Part shown: one piece after another, positions 18,525 to 27,243 of the stretch
Layout of the letters: every line of letters starts with the position of its first letter
Numbering within the stretch: position 1 is the first letter of the stretch
Assembly (NCBI RefSeq): GCF_051379705.1
Contig: NZ_CP179868.1
Location: 2,604,001-2,668,000 of the forward strand
Length of the DNA stretch: 64,000 bases
Direction of reading: 5' to 3'
DNA from: Ekhidna sp051379705
GTDB taxonomy: Bacteria; Bacteroidota; Bacteroidia; Cytophagales; Cyclobacteriaceae
Position numbers and translations under genes: made by a program
Notes under the pieces: model-generated
Told to the model about the DNA's origin: nothing
What the model saw: only the letters and a program-made list of their open reading frames with translations
The model's database searches: none

Positions 18525-19589
18525 ATGGAAAAGAGTAAAATCATAAATGGTGAAGAGCTTGATCTATTAGAATTAATCAGATCCATTTGGGAACGCAAAA
18601 TATATCTACTCAAGGTCGTATTCATTTTTGCCGTTATTGGATTAATTATAGCCTTCACGTCAAAAGTTGAGTATGAAACTCAATGTAGACTACTTCCTGA
18701 AAATGAGGAGGGGGGTCTTTCAAGTTTAGGTGGACTGGGAGGACTAGCGGGTTTAGCAGGAATTAATTTAGACATGGGCGAGAGCAATGGGCTAAGTACA
18801 CAACTTTATCCAGAGATCCTAAAGAGTACACCTTTTCTCACGAAACTAATCAACACACCAATATTCTTTGAGCGCCTGGATACAACCACAAGTAGTTTCT
18901 ATTATTTTGAAGAAATAGATAACCCTTCACTTTTAGGATGGATTGGGGAGTTTACCCTCGGATTGCCGGGTAAGCTTGTCAAATTATTTAAGGAAGAAAA
19001 TGGGGAGGTAAAAGAATATGGTTTTGATCGTTTTTCAGAAAGTGATTGGGCGATCATTGAAAGTTTTTCTGAACGAATCGCCATTTCAATTGATGATGAA
19101 ACAGGGACTGTGACTATATCGTCGGAAATGCCTGACCCTGTGGCGGCAGCTGACCTAACCGCATTGGTCTTGAAAGAATTGACTCAAAAAATCTCAGAAT
19201 ATCGAACCGAAAAATCGAGGATAAATCTTGAGTTTATAAGGAGCAGGTTTGATGAATCGAAGGCAGAGTATGAGAAAAAACAGAATGAACTAGCAAGGTT
19301 CACAGATAGAAATCGAAATATAGCCAACTCAATTGTACAGAATGAATACGAAAGGCTCCAGAATGAATTGAACATTACCTTTGAAGTTTACAAAAGTTTA
19401 GCAGGTCAACTTGAGCAGGCGAAAATAAAACTGAAAGAAGACACACCCATATTCACAGTCTTGGAGCCAATTAAAATTCCGGAAGATAAGAGTAAACCTA
19501 AACGACTGATTATTTTATTGGGATTTTGTTTTGTTGGTTTTCTTCTATCAGTTGTTCTAATAGTGGCGAACTCCATGAAACGTCATTAA
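18525..19589 (+). CDS. Wzz/GumC-type polysaccharide co-polymerase (no kinase domain)
   Basis: A chain-length regulator of 354 residues in the inner membrane. A first membrane helix is at about 31-50. The periplasmic Wzz domain contains a glycine-rich stretch (LGGLGGLAGLAG) and a helical, probably coiled-coil region at about 215-300. A PIKIPEDKSKPKR proline segment precedes the second membrane helix near 330-348. The cytosolic tail is only a few residues, so no tyrosine autokinase is attached. It is paired with the SLBB exporter upstream. Confidence 0.9.
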   Translation: MEKSKIINGEELDLLELIRSIWERKIYLLKVVFIFAVIGLIIAFTSKVEYETQCRLLPENEEGGLSSLGGLGGLAGLAGINLDMGESNGLSTQLYPEILKSTPFLTKLINTPIFFERLDTTTSSFYYFEEIDNPSLLGWIGEFTLGLPGKLVKLFKEENGEVKEYGFDRFSESDWAIIESFSERIAISIDDETGTVTISSEMPDPVAAADLTALVLKELTQKISEYRTEKSRINLEFIRSRFDESKAEYEKKQNELARFTDRNRNIANSIVQNEYERLQNELNITFEVYKSLAGQLEQAKIKLKEDTPIFTVLEPIKIPEDKSKPKRLIILLGFCFVGFLLSVVLIVANSMKRH

Positions 19590-19591
19590 AA

Positions 19592-20575
19592 ATGAATCAA
19601 TATGGAATTTTATCTTACTTGAGTCGTTCTGGATCTACTTTTCTAAGCGATAAACTGAATAGATATCGGGATATTTGTGTGACTTTGGAAGCCTCTTTTC
19701 CACCTGAACTTTTAGGTATTCAAGGTTACAAGACGGTGAACTTGTTAAATGAGAAAAATCTCAGACGCTTCATAAAAGACATAGAATTATTAAGTAAGGT
19801 CAGAAATTGGGAATTGGATAATGGATTGATTATTCAAAAATTATTAAAGTTATCATTTCCGATCACAGGGATTCAAGTATTTAAAACCTATTTGGATTGT
19901 TTTAAAGAGAAGTACAAACCATATGCCAAGGCAGTCATCTATAAGGGAAGCCCGGTAATGCCATGGACCGTTCCGCAGCTGCTTGATAAATCAAATCAAT
20001 TTAAAGTTATCTATCTTCAAAGAGATCCCAGAGCAATATATTCATCTCAAATAGCAAATAATTTGCCGTATAGCAGTAGGAAATTCACTCAGTCACCTTT
20101 TGAAGTTGGATTGGATTGGAAGAATACAAGCAAAGCAGTTGAATTTTGTGATTCGGATTTTTTTTTAAAAGTTAGATATGAAAATTTAATCGGTTCTTCC
20201 AAAGGATTCGATGAAATTATTCATTTTCTTAATGTCCATTCTGAGCTGGACAACAATACATTTGACTACAGTCAAATTCTACCAAAAGAAGAGCGATCCA
20301 TTCATTCAAATATTAATAAACCGAGAAAGGCTCATTATATTGATAAATGGAGGGATCAGATTAGTCCTGAAGCTGCTTCTATGATCGATTGGTTGTGCAA
20401 GGATTATTTGATGAAAGAAAACTACGAAATATATGCTGAATTTGATACTAACGTGATCTCTCAAAAGTATGTCAGGTATGTCAGAAGTACTCGCATAAAA
20501 AAACTAATAGGCAGTTTAAATAAAATGCTAAAGCAGCCATCATTGTATCTTCGAAGATTAAAACTAAGGCATTGA
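19592..20575 (+). CDS. Sulfotransferase family protein 1
   Basis: A 327-residue protein with the PAPS-binding pattern of sulfotransferases. The 5'-phosphosulfate loop is at about 10-20 (LSRSGSTFLSD) and the 3'-phosphate motif is at about 140-153 (IYLQRDPRAIYSSQ). I chose the ATG at 19592, because longer starts run back into the co-polymerase gene and add no conserved residues. The acceptor is presumably the polysaccharide repeat unit or a lipid-linked intermediate, given the PAPS genes upstream. The stop overlaps the TTG start of the next glycosyltransferase (TTGA). Apart from the two motifs, the fold assignment is inferred. Confidence 0.82.
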   Translation: MNQYGILSYLSRSGSTFLSDKLNRYRDICVTLEASFPPELLGIQGYKTVNLLNEKNLRRFIKDIELLSKVRNWELDNGLIIQKLLKLSFPITGIQVFKTYLDCFKEKYKPYAKAVIYKGSPVMPWTVPQLLDKSNQFKVIYLQRDPRAIYSSQIANNLPYSSRKFTQSPFEVGLDWKNTSKAVEFCDSDFFLKVRYENLIGSSKGFDEIIHFLNVHSELDNNTFDYSQILPKEERSIHSNINKPRKAHYIDKWRDQISPEAASMIDWLCKDYLMKENYEIYAEFDTNVISQKYVRYVRSTRIKKLIGSLNKMLKQPSLYLRRLKLRH

Positions 20576-21462
20576 TTTCTATTATTATTCCGTGTTTCAA
20601 TGGCAGTGAAGTTATATGTCAGGCTATCGAGAGTTGTTACAGGCAAGGAGTTGATGAGCAGGATTTTGAGATCATTGTAGTTGATGATCATTCAGATCAA
20701 CCTGTTAATCTGCAAGTGGATGATCGCTCAAATGTCACTTGTATCAGGAATTCTATGAATCTTGGTCCCGCGGCTTCTCGAAATGAAGGAATTAAAGTTT
20801 CAAAAGGAGAATTTATAGCTTTCCTTGATTCAGACGATCTAATGATAAATGGACGTTTAGGTAAGCAGCTAGCATTTTTAAATGAGAATAATCTTGATTT
20901 TGTGATAAGTGCAATTAGGGAAAGAGGAATAGGAGGAACTGAGAAGGATATCGTTTTTGAAATACCTGAAAACAAGAATGAGCTCACCACACATATTTTT
21001 CTTGATAAAATATACTCGATTACACCAACGATTTTTTTTAAAAAATCAATTCTAGAAGAGACTGGACTTATGGATGAGTCGCTACGTCATTTTGAAGACA
21101 AAGATTTTCTTTTGAGAGTTGTGAAAAAAAGATCAATTGGATATATCGATGAACCTCTATTGCTTCGTAGAGTTTTTGCAACCGGAATATCAAGATCTGT
21201 TGATGAAGATAAGTTTATGCGTTCAAGGAAGCAGTTCTATGAAAAAGCCATCGAGCTATACCCATTTTTAGAATATAATAAGGGTAAATTTTGGGCTATA
21301 CAATTTCGAGGATTTGGTAAACTTTCACTTCAGGCTAATCAACCTAAATTGGCATTGAGTTATCTGTTAAGAAGTTTTAGAGCTAATCCGAATTTAAAAT
21401 CTGTCATCTATCTTGCTAGTGTTTTTTTACCACCATTGAGAATTCCGCTACTAAAAAAATAA
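20572..21462 (+). CDS. Family 2 glycosyltransferase
   Basis: A GT-A type inverting glycosyltransferase of 296 residues. It begins with the family hallmark MISIIIPCFNGSE, continues with VVDDHSD, and has the metal-binding DxD-type motif FLDSDD at about 84-89. The start codon is TTG, overlapping the preceding stop, and gives exactly the usual GT2 N-terminus. A GT2 of this kind would add one sugar to the undecaprenyl-linked repeat on the cytosolic face. Donor and acceptor cannot be read from the sequence. Confidence 0.9.
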   Translation: MISIIIPCFNGSEVICQAIESCYRQGVDEQDFEIIVVDDHSDQPVNLQVDDRSNVTCIRNSMNLGPAASRNEGIKVSKGEFIAFLDSDDLMINGRLGKQLAFLNENNLDFVISAIRERGIGGTEKDIVFEIPENKNELTTHIFLDKIYSITPTIFFKKSILEETGLMDESLRHFEDKDFLLRVVKKRSIGYIDEPLLLRRVFATGISRSVDEDKFMRSRKQFYEKAIELYPFLEYNKGKFWAIQFRGFGKLSLQANQPKLALSYLLRSFRANPNLKSVIYLASVFLPPLRIPLLKK

Positions 21463-21465
21463 ACG

Positions 21466-22905
21466 TTGAGCTATCGAAAGCAATTATTAAAGGGTGGAAT
21501 TTCAGGAGGACTGGCCTCTGGAATGGGACAGGTTGGAAGCGTATTTCTTCGATTCTATCTAAGTAGGCTTCTTGGTCCAGCAGGCGTTGGACTGTATGAA
21601 GTTGGGATTTCAATTATTAGAATCAGCTCAGCAATCTCGCAGGGTGGTGTTAGTCAGATAATGGTCAAGTTTCTCGCTCAAGAGGAAGATAAAGATCTTA
21701 GAAATCAATTTGTAAGAGCAGGCTTATTCGCTGTTTTACTCTTCTCCATTTTTATCTCAACCTCTCTTATTATTGGTAAGGACTTTCTGAATTCTGAATT
21801 ATTAAAAAGTGATTCAGATTTAATTTTTTGGGTGATTATTGCAGCGGTACCTCTCTGGTCAATGAACCAGTATTTTGCTCTTAGCCTGCGCGGAATCAAT
21901 AGGATAGGTGAAAGCATTGCAATTCAGGCGGGCTTGTTTCCTTACTTGTTAATGTGTGCTATTCTGATTTTTTCATTCGATAGATTAAGTTTAAATAACC
22001 TGTTTCTTTCGGTCCTTATATGCCTATTGATTATCAATATCATCGGAGGGATTTTTTTGAAGCTAAGAGCATCGTTAAAAGTAGAAAAAGTTAAAGAGTT
22101 TTATAGAAGACTATTCTCCAGATCTTTCCCTGTTTGGCTTGTTTCAATTGCCAGAATACTCTCATTGAGGCTAGATAAAGTTATTCTCGCCCTCTATGTC
22201 TCGACTGATCAGGTTGGAATATACTCCATTGGATTTATTCTTGCTTCTTTATTGCAATTTGTACCGGGCTTTATTTCCCCAGTTTCTCAACCACTACTTG
22301 CAAAATATTTGAACGATAAGAACCAAACTCAGAAACTCTATCAGGATCTTATACTATTCACTACAATTTTAATGCTCCCAGCATTAATGTTTTTAGTCGT
22401 TAATGGGGAGTATATTTTGTCACTCTTTGGGAAAGATTTTGAATATGGCTATACGGTAATGATTGTTCTAAGCATAGGTTTTTTCTTCAATGGATTTGTA
22501 GGACCAACGGGCAACATAATGATAATGGGAGACCAACAAAAGAAGTTGGCAATCATCCAATACGTGACACTTGCTCTTTTTGTCTTTTTGTCGCTGATAA
22601 TTGTTCCTCACTATGGAATACTAGGAGCAGCTATTTGCAGATCTTTAATTTGGATATGCGCAGAGTTTGCAAAACTAATTTTGATTAATCGGATTTACGG
22701 ATTGGTTCCCTTCCGAGTATTTGAGCTAAAGAAACTTCTACTTGCCACCTTTATTTTCCTTATGCTTGTAGTCACTTTAAGGGGACTTGAGAATGATTTT
22801 CTAAAGATCATCCTTTTCTTCATAGGTTGGGGTCTTATCTATTGGTTGATTTACAGAAATAATCTTAAAAGAATTTTCGCACTTATTCTAAAAAAAATAA
22901 GCTAA
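21466..22905 (+). CDS. Wzx-type oligosaccharide flippase
   Basis: A polytopic membrane protein of 479 residues with about twelve to fourteen hydrophobic segments, of the MOP (MATE-like) superfamily. The N-terminal pattern (GGLASGMGQVGSVFLRFYLSR, then LLGPAGVGLYE) is typical of polysaccharide flippases. It would move the undecaprenyl-diphosphate repeat unit to the periplasm. The start codon is TTG, three bases after the glycosyltransferase stop. A promoter box for the next gene lies just after its stop. Confidence 0.9.
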   Translation: MSYRKQLLKGGISGGLASGMGQVGSVFLRFYLSRLLGPAGVGLYEVGISIIRISSAISQGGVSQIMVKFLAQEEDKDLRNQFVRAGLFAVLLFSIFISTSLIIGKDFLNSELLKSDSDLIFWVIIAAVPLWSMNQYFALSLRGINRIGESIAIQAGLFPYLLMCAILIFSFDRLSLNNLFLSVLICLLIINIIGGIFLKLRASLKVEKVKEFYRRLFSRSFPVWLVSIARILSLRLDKVILALYVSTDQVGIYSIGFILASLLQFVPGFISPVSQPLLAKYLNDKNQTQKLYQDLILFTTILMLPALMFLVVNGEYILSLFGKDFEYGYTVMIVLSIGFFFNGFVGPTGNIMIMGDQQKKLAIIQYVTLALFVFLSLIIVPHYGILGAAICRSLIWICAEFAKLILINRIYGLVPFRVFELKKLLLATFIFLMLVVTLRGLENDFLKIILFFIGWGLIYWLIYRNNLKRIFALILKKIS

Positions 22906-22907
22906 AT

Positions 22908-22915
22908 TATTTTTG
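22908..22915 (+). promoter_or_regulatory. Bacteroidota -7 promoter element before sulfotransferase 2
   Basis: TATTTTTG lies directly after the flippase stop and 25 bases before the ATG at 22941. It matches TAnnTTTG exactly and would start a separate transcript for the sulfotransferase 2, 3 and 4 genes and the polymerase. Confidence 0.5.
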
Positions 22916-22940
22916 CCCATAATTTTTACAGCAGCACAAA

Positions 22941-23660
22941 ATGAACGTTAAAAAGGAGTCCAGAAATATTTGGATTATAGGTTTCCCGAAAAGTGGAAAT
23001 ACATGGTTTTCATATTTAATAAGTTACATTTTCAACATGGAATTCCTTGATTATGAAAAACAACATACTAAACCAAAAAATGATACTGTCAGAGAATTAA
23101 CCTCTGGAAGAGATGAAAATATTGAATCACCGTTCGACGGCCGTATTCTAAAATCACATAACAAGACTTCCAAAAAAGATGCTTTTGCTAAGGATATAAA
23201 GTTTTACATCCTACGAGATCCAAGAGATTGCTTTGTGAGTTATTACCACTATTTTAAATCTTATAAAGCAGGCGGCCCAACAGGTCTTGTATTTAACCTG
23301 TTAAGTATTTTAGGGAGAAGATATCAGATCCGTTGGTTTCTAAGCAATTGGAAGAAACATGTTGTCAATGGATCAAGTAGTTGTGAAACGATTTTTAAAT
23401 ATGAATCCTTACTTGAAGGTGGAGAAAAATATTTGGAATCTAAGCTAAGTAAAATTGGTCTGCCTATTGATTTGACACGTGTAGGCACTTCTTTCGAGTA
23501 TTTCAGTTTTAGTAAGCTCTCAGGAGGAAGAAAGCCAGGAGATGGGGATAATAGTAATTTCTTTAGAAAAGGAGTGAGTGGCGATTGGGTGAATTTCTTG
23601 AACGAAACAGAAGTGAGTATGTTTGACTCTGCACTAAAACTCTATAACGAGTTAGATTAA
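22941..23660 (+). CDS. Canonical PAPS-dependent sulfotransferase (protein 2)
   Basis: The clearest sulfotransferase of the four, 239 residues. The 5'-phosphosulfate loop FPKSGNTW is at 15-22. KSHNK near 71-75 contains the likely catalytic His. The 3'-phosphate motif LRDPRDCFVSYYHYF is at 91-105, and the C-terminal RKGVSGDWVNFL matches the RKGxxGDWK PAPS-binding signature of the SULT family. It is somewhat short for the family (about 280-300). It probably transfers sulfate to a sugar hydroxyl of the polysaccharide. It has its own -7 promoter element. Confidence 0.92.
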   Translation: MNVKKESRNIWIIGFPKSGNTWFSYLISYIFNMEFLDYEKQHTKPKNDTVRELTSGRDENIESPFDGRILKSHNKTSKKDAFAKDIKFYILRDPRDCFVSYYHYFKSYKAGGPTGLVFNLLSILGRRYQIRWFLSNWKKHVVNGSSSCETIFKYESLLEGGEKYLESKLSKIGLPIDLTRVGTSFEYFSFSKLSGGRKPGDGDNSNFFRKGVSGDWVNFLNETEVSMFDSALKLYNELD

Positions 23661-23690
23661 ATTAGTCAGAAAGGACTATTCAAATTAGCA

Positions 23691-24671
23691 ATGAATTCAT
23701 CAACTAAATATTTGAGAATATTTAACCGATCCAAAGTAGCCAACTTTTTGGAAGGGACACTCTCTTCTGATATAGATGTAGAAAACGTGACTTTGATTAT
23801 TGGGTTCTGGAGAAGCGGGACCACTTATTTACTTGAAAGTCTGCAAAAATCAACTAATTCAAGAATATGTTTTGAACCCTTTCAAGATCTTGCCTTGAAA
23901 GAAAATAAGTTGAATTATCAGGGCTTTGAATTCAACTTCGAAGGAGAAAGAATAAATCAGTTTTATCCCATAGTCAAAGCCAACGCTGAAGATTCGATGT
24001 ATGATGATTTTTTTGACGATCTTGTTCACGGCCATATAAGTTCAGCTTACACTCGAAGAACACAGCCTTTGAGAGCGCTGAATTCAAACAAGCTGATCGT
24101 AAAAATGATAAGAGCTAGTTTGGTAGCCGCATACCTACAAAAGAGATGTCACCTAAAAACAATTTTTATAGTAAGAAATCCTGCAGGAGTTATCTCAAGT
24201 ATTGTGAGAGAAAAAGGAGGCACAAAAGCCATTAAAACCTGTTTGACAAATGATAGATTTATGAATTATCTGATCGATTCTATAAATAAAGAATCGAATT
24301 ATTTGGATGGAAAGATGGATGTTGTTGAAAAATATCGAGTAAACGATGTTGGAAAAATTACATTACTCTGGTGTATCCTTAACTACATTCCGCTAAAACA
24401 AATCGAATCAGACCTATTTAATCCTCAGGTGATTAAGTATGAAGATCTTAGCACTAATCCAATTGATGTATTGAGTAAGCTAACAGGTGTCAGCTTAGAT
24501 CCAACTAAAATTGACTTTAATTCCAGCACAACAAAGAAAGAAAGAAAAAGAAGTAATAAAGTGAGAATCAATAGCTGGGAGACCGAGTTATCTCATGATC
24601 AAATAGAGCTGATTTTCAATATTGTTAATGATTTTGAAGATGAACTTTTCTTACCCTTTATAAATAGTTAA
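23691..24671 (+). CDS. Sulfotransferase family protein 3
   Basis: A P-loop protein of 326 residues. The 5'-phosphosulfate-type loop is LIIGFWRSGTTYLLESL at about 36-52. The 3'-phosphate-type motif IFIVRNPAGVISSIVRE is near the middle, with Asn in place of the usual Asp. The spacing between the two fits the sulfotransferase superfamily. The acceptor is unknown. It stands 30 bases after sulfotransferase 2 and 10 bases before sulfotransferase 4, in one apparent operon. An alternative is another P-loop transferase, but the context favours a sulfotransferase. Confidence 0.8.
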   Translation: MNSSTKYLRIFNRSKVANFLEGTLSSDIDVENVTLIIGFWRSGTTYLLESLQKSTNSRICFEPFQDLALKENKLNYQGFEFNFEGERINQFYPIVKANAEDSMYDDFFDDLVHGHISSAYTRRTQPLRALNSNKLIVKMIRASLVAAYLQKRCHLKTIFIVRNPAGVISSIVREKGGTKAIKTCLTNDRFMNYLIDSINKESNYLDGKMDVVEKYRVNDVGKITLLWCILNYIPLKQIESDLFNPQVIKYEDLSTNPIDVLSKLTGVSLDPTKIDFNSSTTKKERKRSNKVRINSWETELSHDQIELIFNIVNDFEDELFLPFINS

Positions 24672-24681
24672 GGAAAAAAGA

Positions 24682-25557
24682 GTGGAAAAAATCCAGTTAG
24701 TATACATTGCACCAAGTGGTCATAGCGGATCCACTCTATTGGATGTTATTCTTAACCAAAGTACTGATACTTTCAGTGTTGGCGAATTCATGTTTTTTGA
24801 TGAATGGGTAAAAGAAGATCATAAATGTAGTTGCAATAAAAATGTGTCGCAGTGTAGGTTCTGGCATGAGATTATTAGCAGCTTTGAAAGCCAATGCGTT
24901 AGTCTAAGAGGGCCACAAAAACTAGTTGACAGGTTTACATTAATGAGTAGCTTTTCGAAAGCTGAACGTAAAAATTACTATCAAGCAAATCATAAGTTGC
25001 TAAGCGAAGTTCAAACAAAGTCTGGAGCCAGAATAATTATTGATTCATCTAAGTCAATCTCGCGATTAAAGTTACTTCACTCTTCAGGCCTTTTCGATAT
25101 TAAGGTAATACACCTTATTAGAAATGGATGGGATTATGTTTCAAGTGGTAAAAAGCCAAAGAGAAGGACGAGCCAAGAAGGTGATAGTTTCACAAAAGGG
25201 TTGGCAGTATGGAGAACTGCTTTGAGATGGTTTCTTACTAATAGAATCTTAGAAAAATTTATTAGAAAAAATGATATTTCATATATGCTTGTTCGATATG
25301 AGGATTTATGTAATGACACGAGGAATACAATAAGTAAACTCAACGAGTTTCTGAATCTTGAAATTAAAGAAAACTTAACTAAACTTGACCTGAAGGATAT
25401 TCACAATATCAGCGGAAGTAGATGGCGCCATAATGACCATCTAGTTATCAAAAGTAGCAGTTCTTTTAGAGATAGCAACTTGAGCACTTTGGAGAAATTG
25501 TCCTTTAACCTGATTGCGGGTTCATTGTTAAGAAAGTACTACAATATTGAGGATTAG
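24682..25557 (+). CDS. Sulfotransferase family protein 4
   Basis: A 291-residue protein with the 5'-phosphosulfate loop YIAPSGHSGSTLLDVIL at 8-24. A cysteine-containing segment (KCSCNKNVSQCRFW) follows at about 48-61, a pattern common in bacterial sulfotransferases of this subfamily. The 3'-phosphate motif VIHLIRNGWDYVSSG lies in the middle. The start codon is GTG. Its end overlaps the TTG start of the polymerase by 11 bases, so sulfation and polymerisation genes are coupled. The acceptor is unknown but is probably the same polysaccharide. Confidence 0.82.
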   Translation: MEKIQLVYIAPSGHSGSTLLDVILNQSTDTFSVGEFMFFDEWVKEDHKCSCNKNVSQCRFWHEIISSFESQCVSLRGPQKLVDRFTLMSSFSKAERKNYYQANHKLLSEVQTKSGARIIIDSSKSISRLKLLHSSGLFDIKVIHLIRNGWDYVSSGKKPKRRTSQEGDSFTKGLAVWRTALRWFLTNRILEKFIRKNDISYMLVRYEDLCNDTRNTISKLNEFLNLEIKENLTKLDLKDIHNISGSRWRHNDHLVIKSSSSFRDSNLSTLEKLSFNLIAGSLLRKYYNIED

Positions 25558-26878
25558 CTTTTTTTATTTAGAGAGAATACTTCTAATTGGGGTTTTCATT
25601 GGCTTTTTTATCCCTTTATCTAAGCAATTAGGGATCATCCAACTATATATCTGGATGATCCCAGCCACGGGGATTTTTATATTAAAATTTATTAGAAAGT
25701 ATTATCAAGGTGATTTCACAATCAAAAAGCCTGATTTTTGGGAGATTTCAATTCTATTCTTATCTGTATTATTGATAGTCAGTACAATTTTTGGTGAAAA
25801 TCCAGCTCCAAATCTAGCCTCTGCAATTACATTTATTTTCACCTTAAGCTGGGCAAGCTATTGCAGACATTCTTACAATAAAATTATAAAGTCAAACGAC
25901 GTTATAAATGCAATTTGGATCATGGCTTTTGTTCAATCTTTTTTTGCTATTCTGCAGCAATTGACTGGATCAGAAATCGGCAATTTTCAAAGTTACTTTG
26001 GCGATGAAGTTGAATCTGGAGGGGATGTATTTCAAGCGATCATTAGCCGTGTAAAGGGTACTTTAGGGCACCCTAATTTGGTGGCAAATTGGCTGGTAAT
26101 ATGTCTTCCATTTATGCTGACTACAAATCCGATTATTATCAAACCCATTAGCCGAATCATAAGATCCATAGTAATAATAATGGTATTTATAGCAATAGCA
26201 TTCACCTTCTCACGGGCAAGCATTGGAATACTATTTCTGCTTTTAATAATGCTTTATGGACTATATCATCTGGTAAAAATCACATTGAAAATTTCTTTTA
26301 AAGTCAATATTGTCAAACTATTCATCTTAGTCTCAATTTTCGCTTCTTCAGCTTATTTTATCTATCAAAAAAAGGAGCTTATTGATCGTATTGTTGATCT
26401 GGGGTATGAACGAATTAGTGAAACATTTGAAGGTGCAAATACAAAGACTTCTGGTGACTTTAGAATGGCTATGAATTATGAGGGTGTCAGATATATGAAA
26501 GGTACCCTCGTCTTAGGGATTGGATATGAAAATAGTAAGCTTATTTGGAATGATTATGAAAGCTCCATTCCATCGTGGTGGCATCACAGGCCGCACAATA
26601 TATTTATCATATTTGGCATAGAAGCTGGGGTAATTGGATTATTCTTTTTTACAATAATTGCACTTACTCCATTAAAAAGACTTTTAGTCTCCAACTGGCT
26701 TAATAATTCATTTTCTTTCTCTTTGACTTTTGCGATTATTGCCTGTTTAGGTTTCTGTCAGGTTTATATCACGCCTATTGCAGGTGAGTTTGCACCTATA
26801 TTTTTTGGTCTTTTGGGGCTAGCAATGGGTCATCTAGATCACTTAAAATTATCGTCATTGAATGATAATTTATCTTAA
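25547..26878 (+). CDS. Wzy-type O-antigen/exopolysaccharide polymerase
   Basis: A membrane protein of 443 residues with about ten to twelve helices and the O-antigen ligase/polymerase (Wzy_C) signature. The segment GTLGHPNLVANWLVICLPF precedes a large periplasmic loop, and the RPHNIFIIFGIEAG motif holds the conserved His-Asn. It would join flipped repeat units in the periplasm. A WaaL-like ligase role cannot be excluded, but there is no lipid A-core context. The start is TTG, inside the end of sulfotransferase 4. Confidence 0.85.
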   Translation: MRISFFYLERILLIGVFIGFFIPLSKQLGIIQLYIWMIPATGIFILKFIRKYYQGDFTIKKPDFWEISILFLSVLLIVSTIFGENPAPNLASAITFIFTLSWASYCRHSYNKIIKSNDVINAIWIMAFVQSFFAILQQLTGSEIGNFQSYFGDEVESGGDVFQAIISRVKGTLGHPNLVANWLVICLPFMLTTNPIIIKPISRIIRSIVIIMVFIAIAFTFSRASIGILFLLLIMLYGLYHLVKITLKISFKVNIVKLFILVSIFASSAYFIYQKKELIDRIVDLGYERISETFEGANTKTSGDFRMAMNYEGVRYMKGTLVLGIGYENSKLIWNDYESSIPSWWHHRPHNIFIIFGIEAGVIGLFFFTIIALTPLKRLLVSNWLNNSFSFSLTFAIIACLGFCQVYITPIAGEFAPIFFGLLGLAMGHLDHLKLSSLNDNLS

Positions 26879-26888
26879 AAAATTCAGA

Positions 26889-27133
26889 TATCAATAACCA
26901 TTCTCCCATTCGAAGAGCCTGTTTTTTAAAAAAGCAGCTTTTGGTAAATCGAAATCCCCCTTGAAAAATTTTATCAATATTTGGAGTAATTAACTGATCA
27001 AGATATCCAGTCCTAAATCATCAGTCAGTATAATATTAAAATTAGTTTTGATTTCTGGCACTGCTTTATTAGGTGAGTAAAAGCTAAAAACAGACATAGC
27101 CACCAAAAGTGACAATTTCACGACTTGTTTCAT
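26889..27133 (-). pseudogene. Remnant of a secreted sulfatase gene (frameshifted, internally deleted)
   Basis: This lies in the only gene-free gap above 300 bases (26879-27243). From the ATG at 27133 on the minus strand a signal peptide (MKQVVKLSLLVAMSVF) is followed by NFNIILTDDLG. This matches the sulfatase N-terminus NIILxxxDDLG, which carries metal-binding Asp residues, apparently with two residues lost. The frame then stops at 26990. In another frame, uninterrupted from 26996, QLITPNIDKIFQGGFRFTKS resembles the next sulfatase block (TPNIDxLxxxGxRFT). ALRMGEWLLI at 26918-26889 resembles the C-terminal RxGxWKLI element. The catalytic core with the formylglycine CxPSR site is missing. The gene must be inactive. 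Confidence 0.7.
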
Positions 27134-27179
27134 TTAGCAAAAATCATATGTAGGATTATTAACTTCTGAAATGTAAAGA

Positions 27180-27187
27180 TACTTTTG
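27180..27187 (+). promoter_or_regulatory. Bacteroidota -7 promoter element before a family 4 glycosyltransferase
   Basis: TACTTTTG matches TAnnTTTG and lies 56 bases before the TTG start at 27244. It would restart transcription after the sulfatase remnant. No good -33 box is seen. Confidence 0.45.
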
Positions 27188-27243
27188 TGTTAGATTAAAA
27201 TAGAATTAAAATTTCAATAGGATCTCTCAGACAAACTAAATAA

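Noticed and set aside
26917..26940. Palindrome-like CTGTTTTTTAAAAAAGCAG as a terminator after the polymerase
   Set aside because: The stem is A/T only apart from three end pairs with one mismatch, has no loop or T run, and lies in the reading frame of the sulfatase remnant, probably at its deletion junction.
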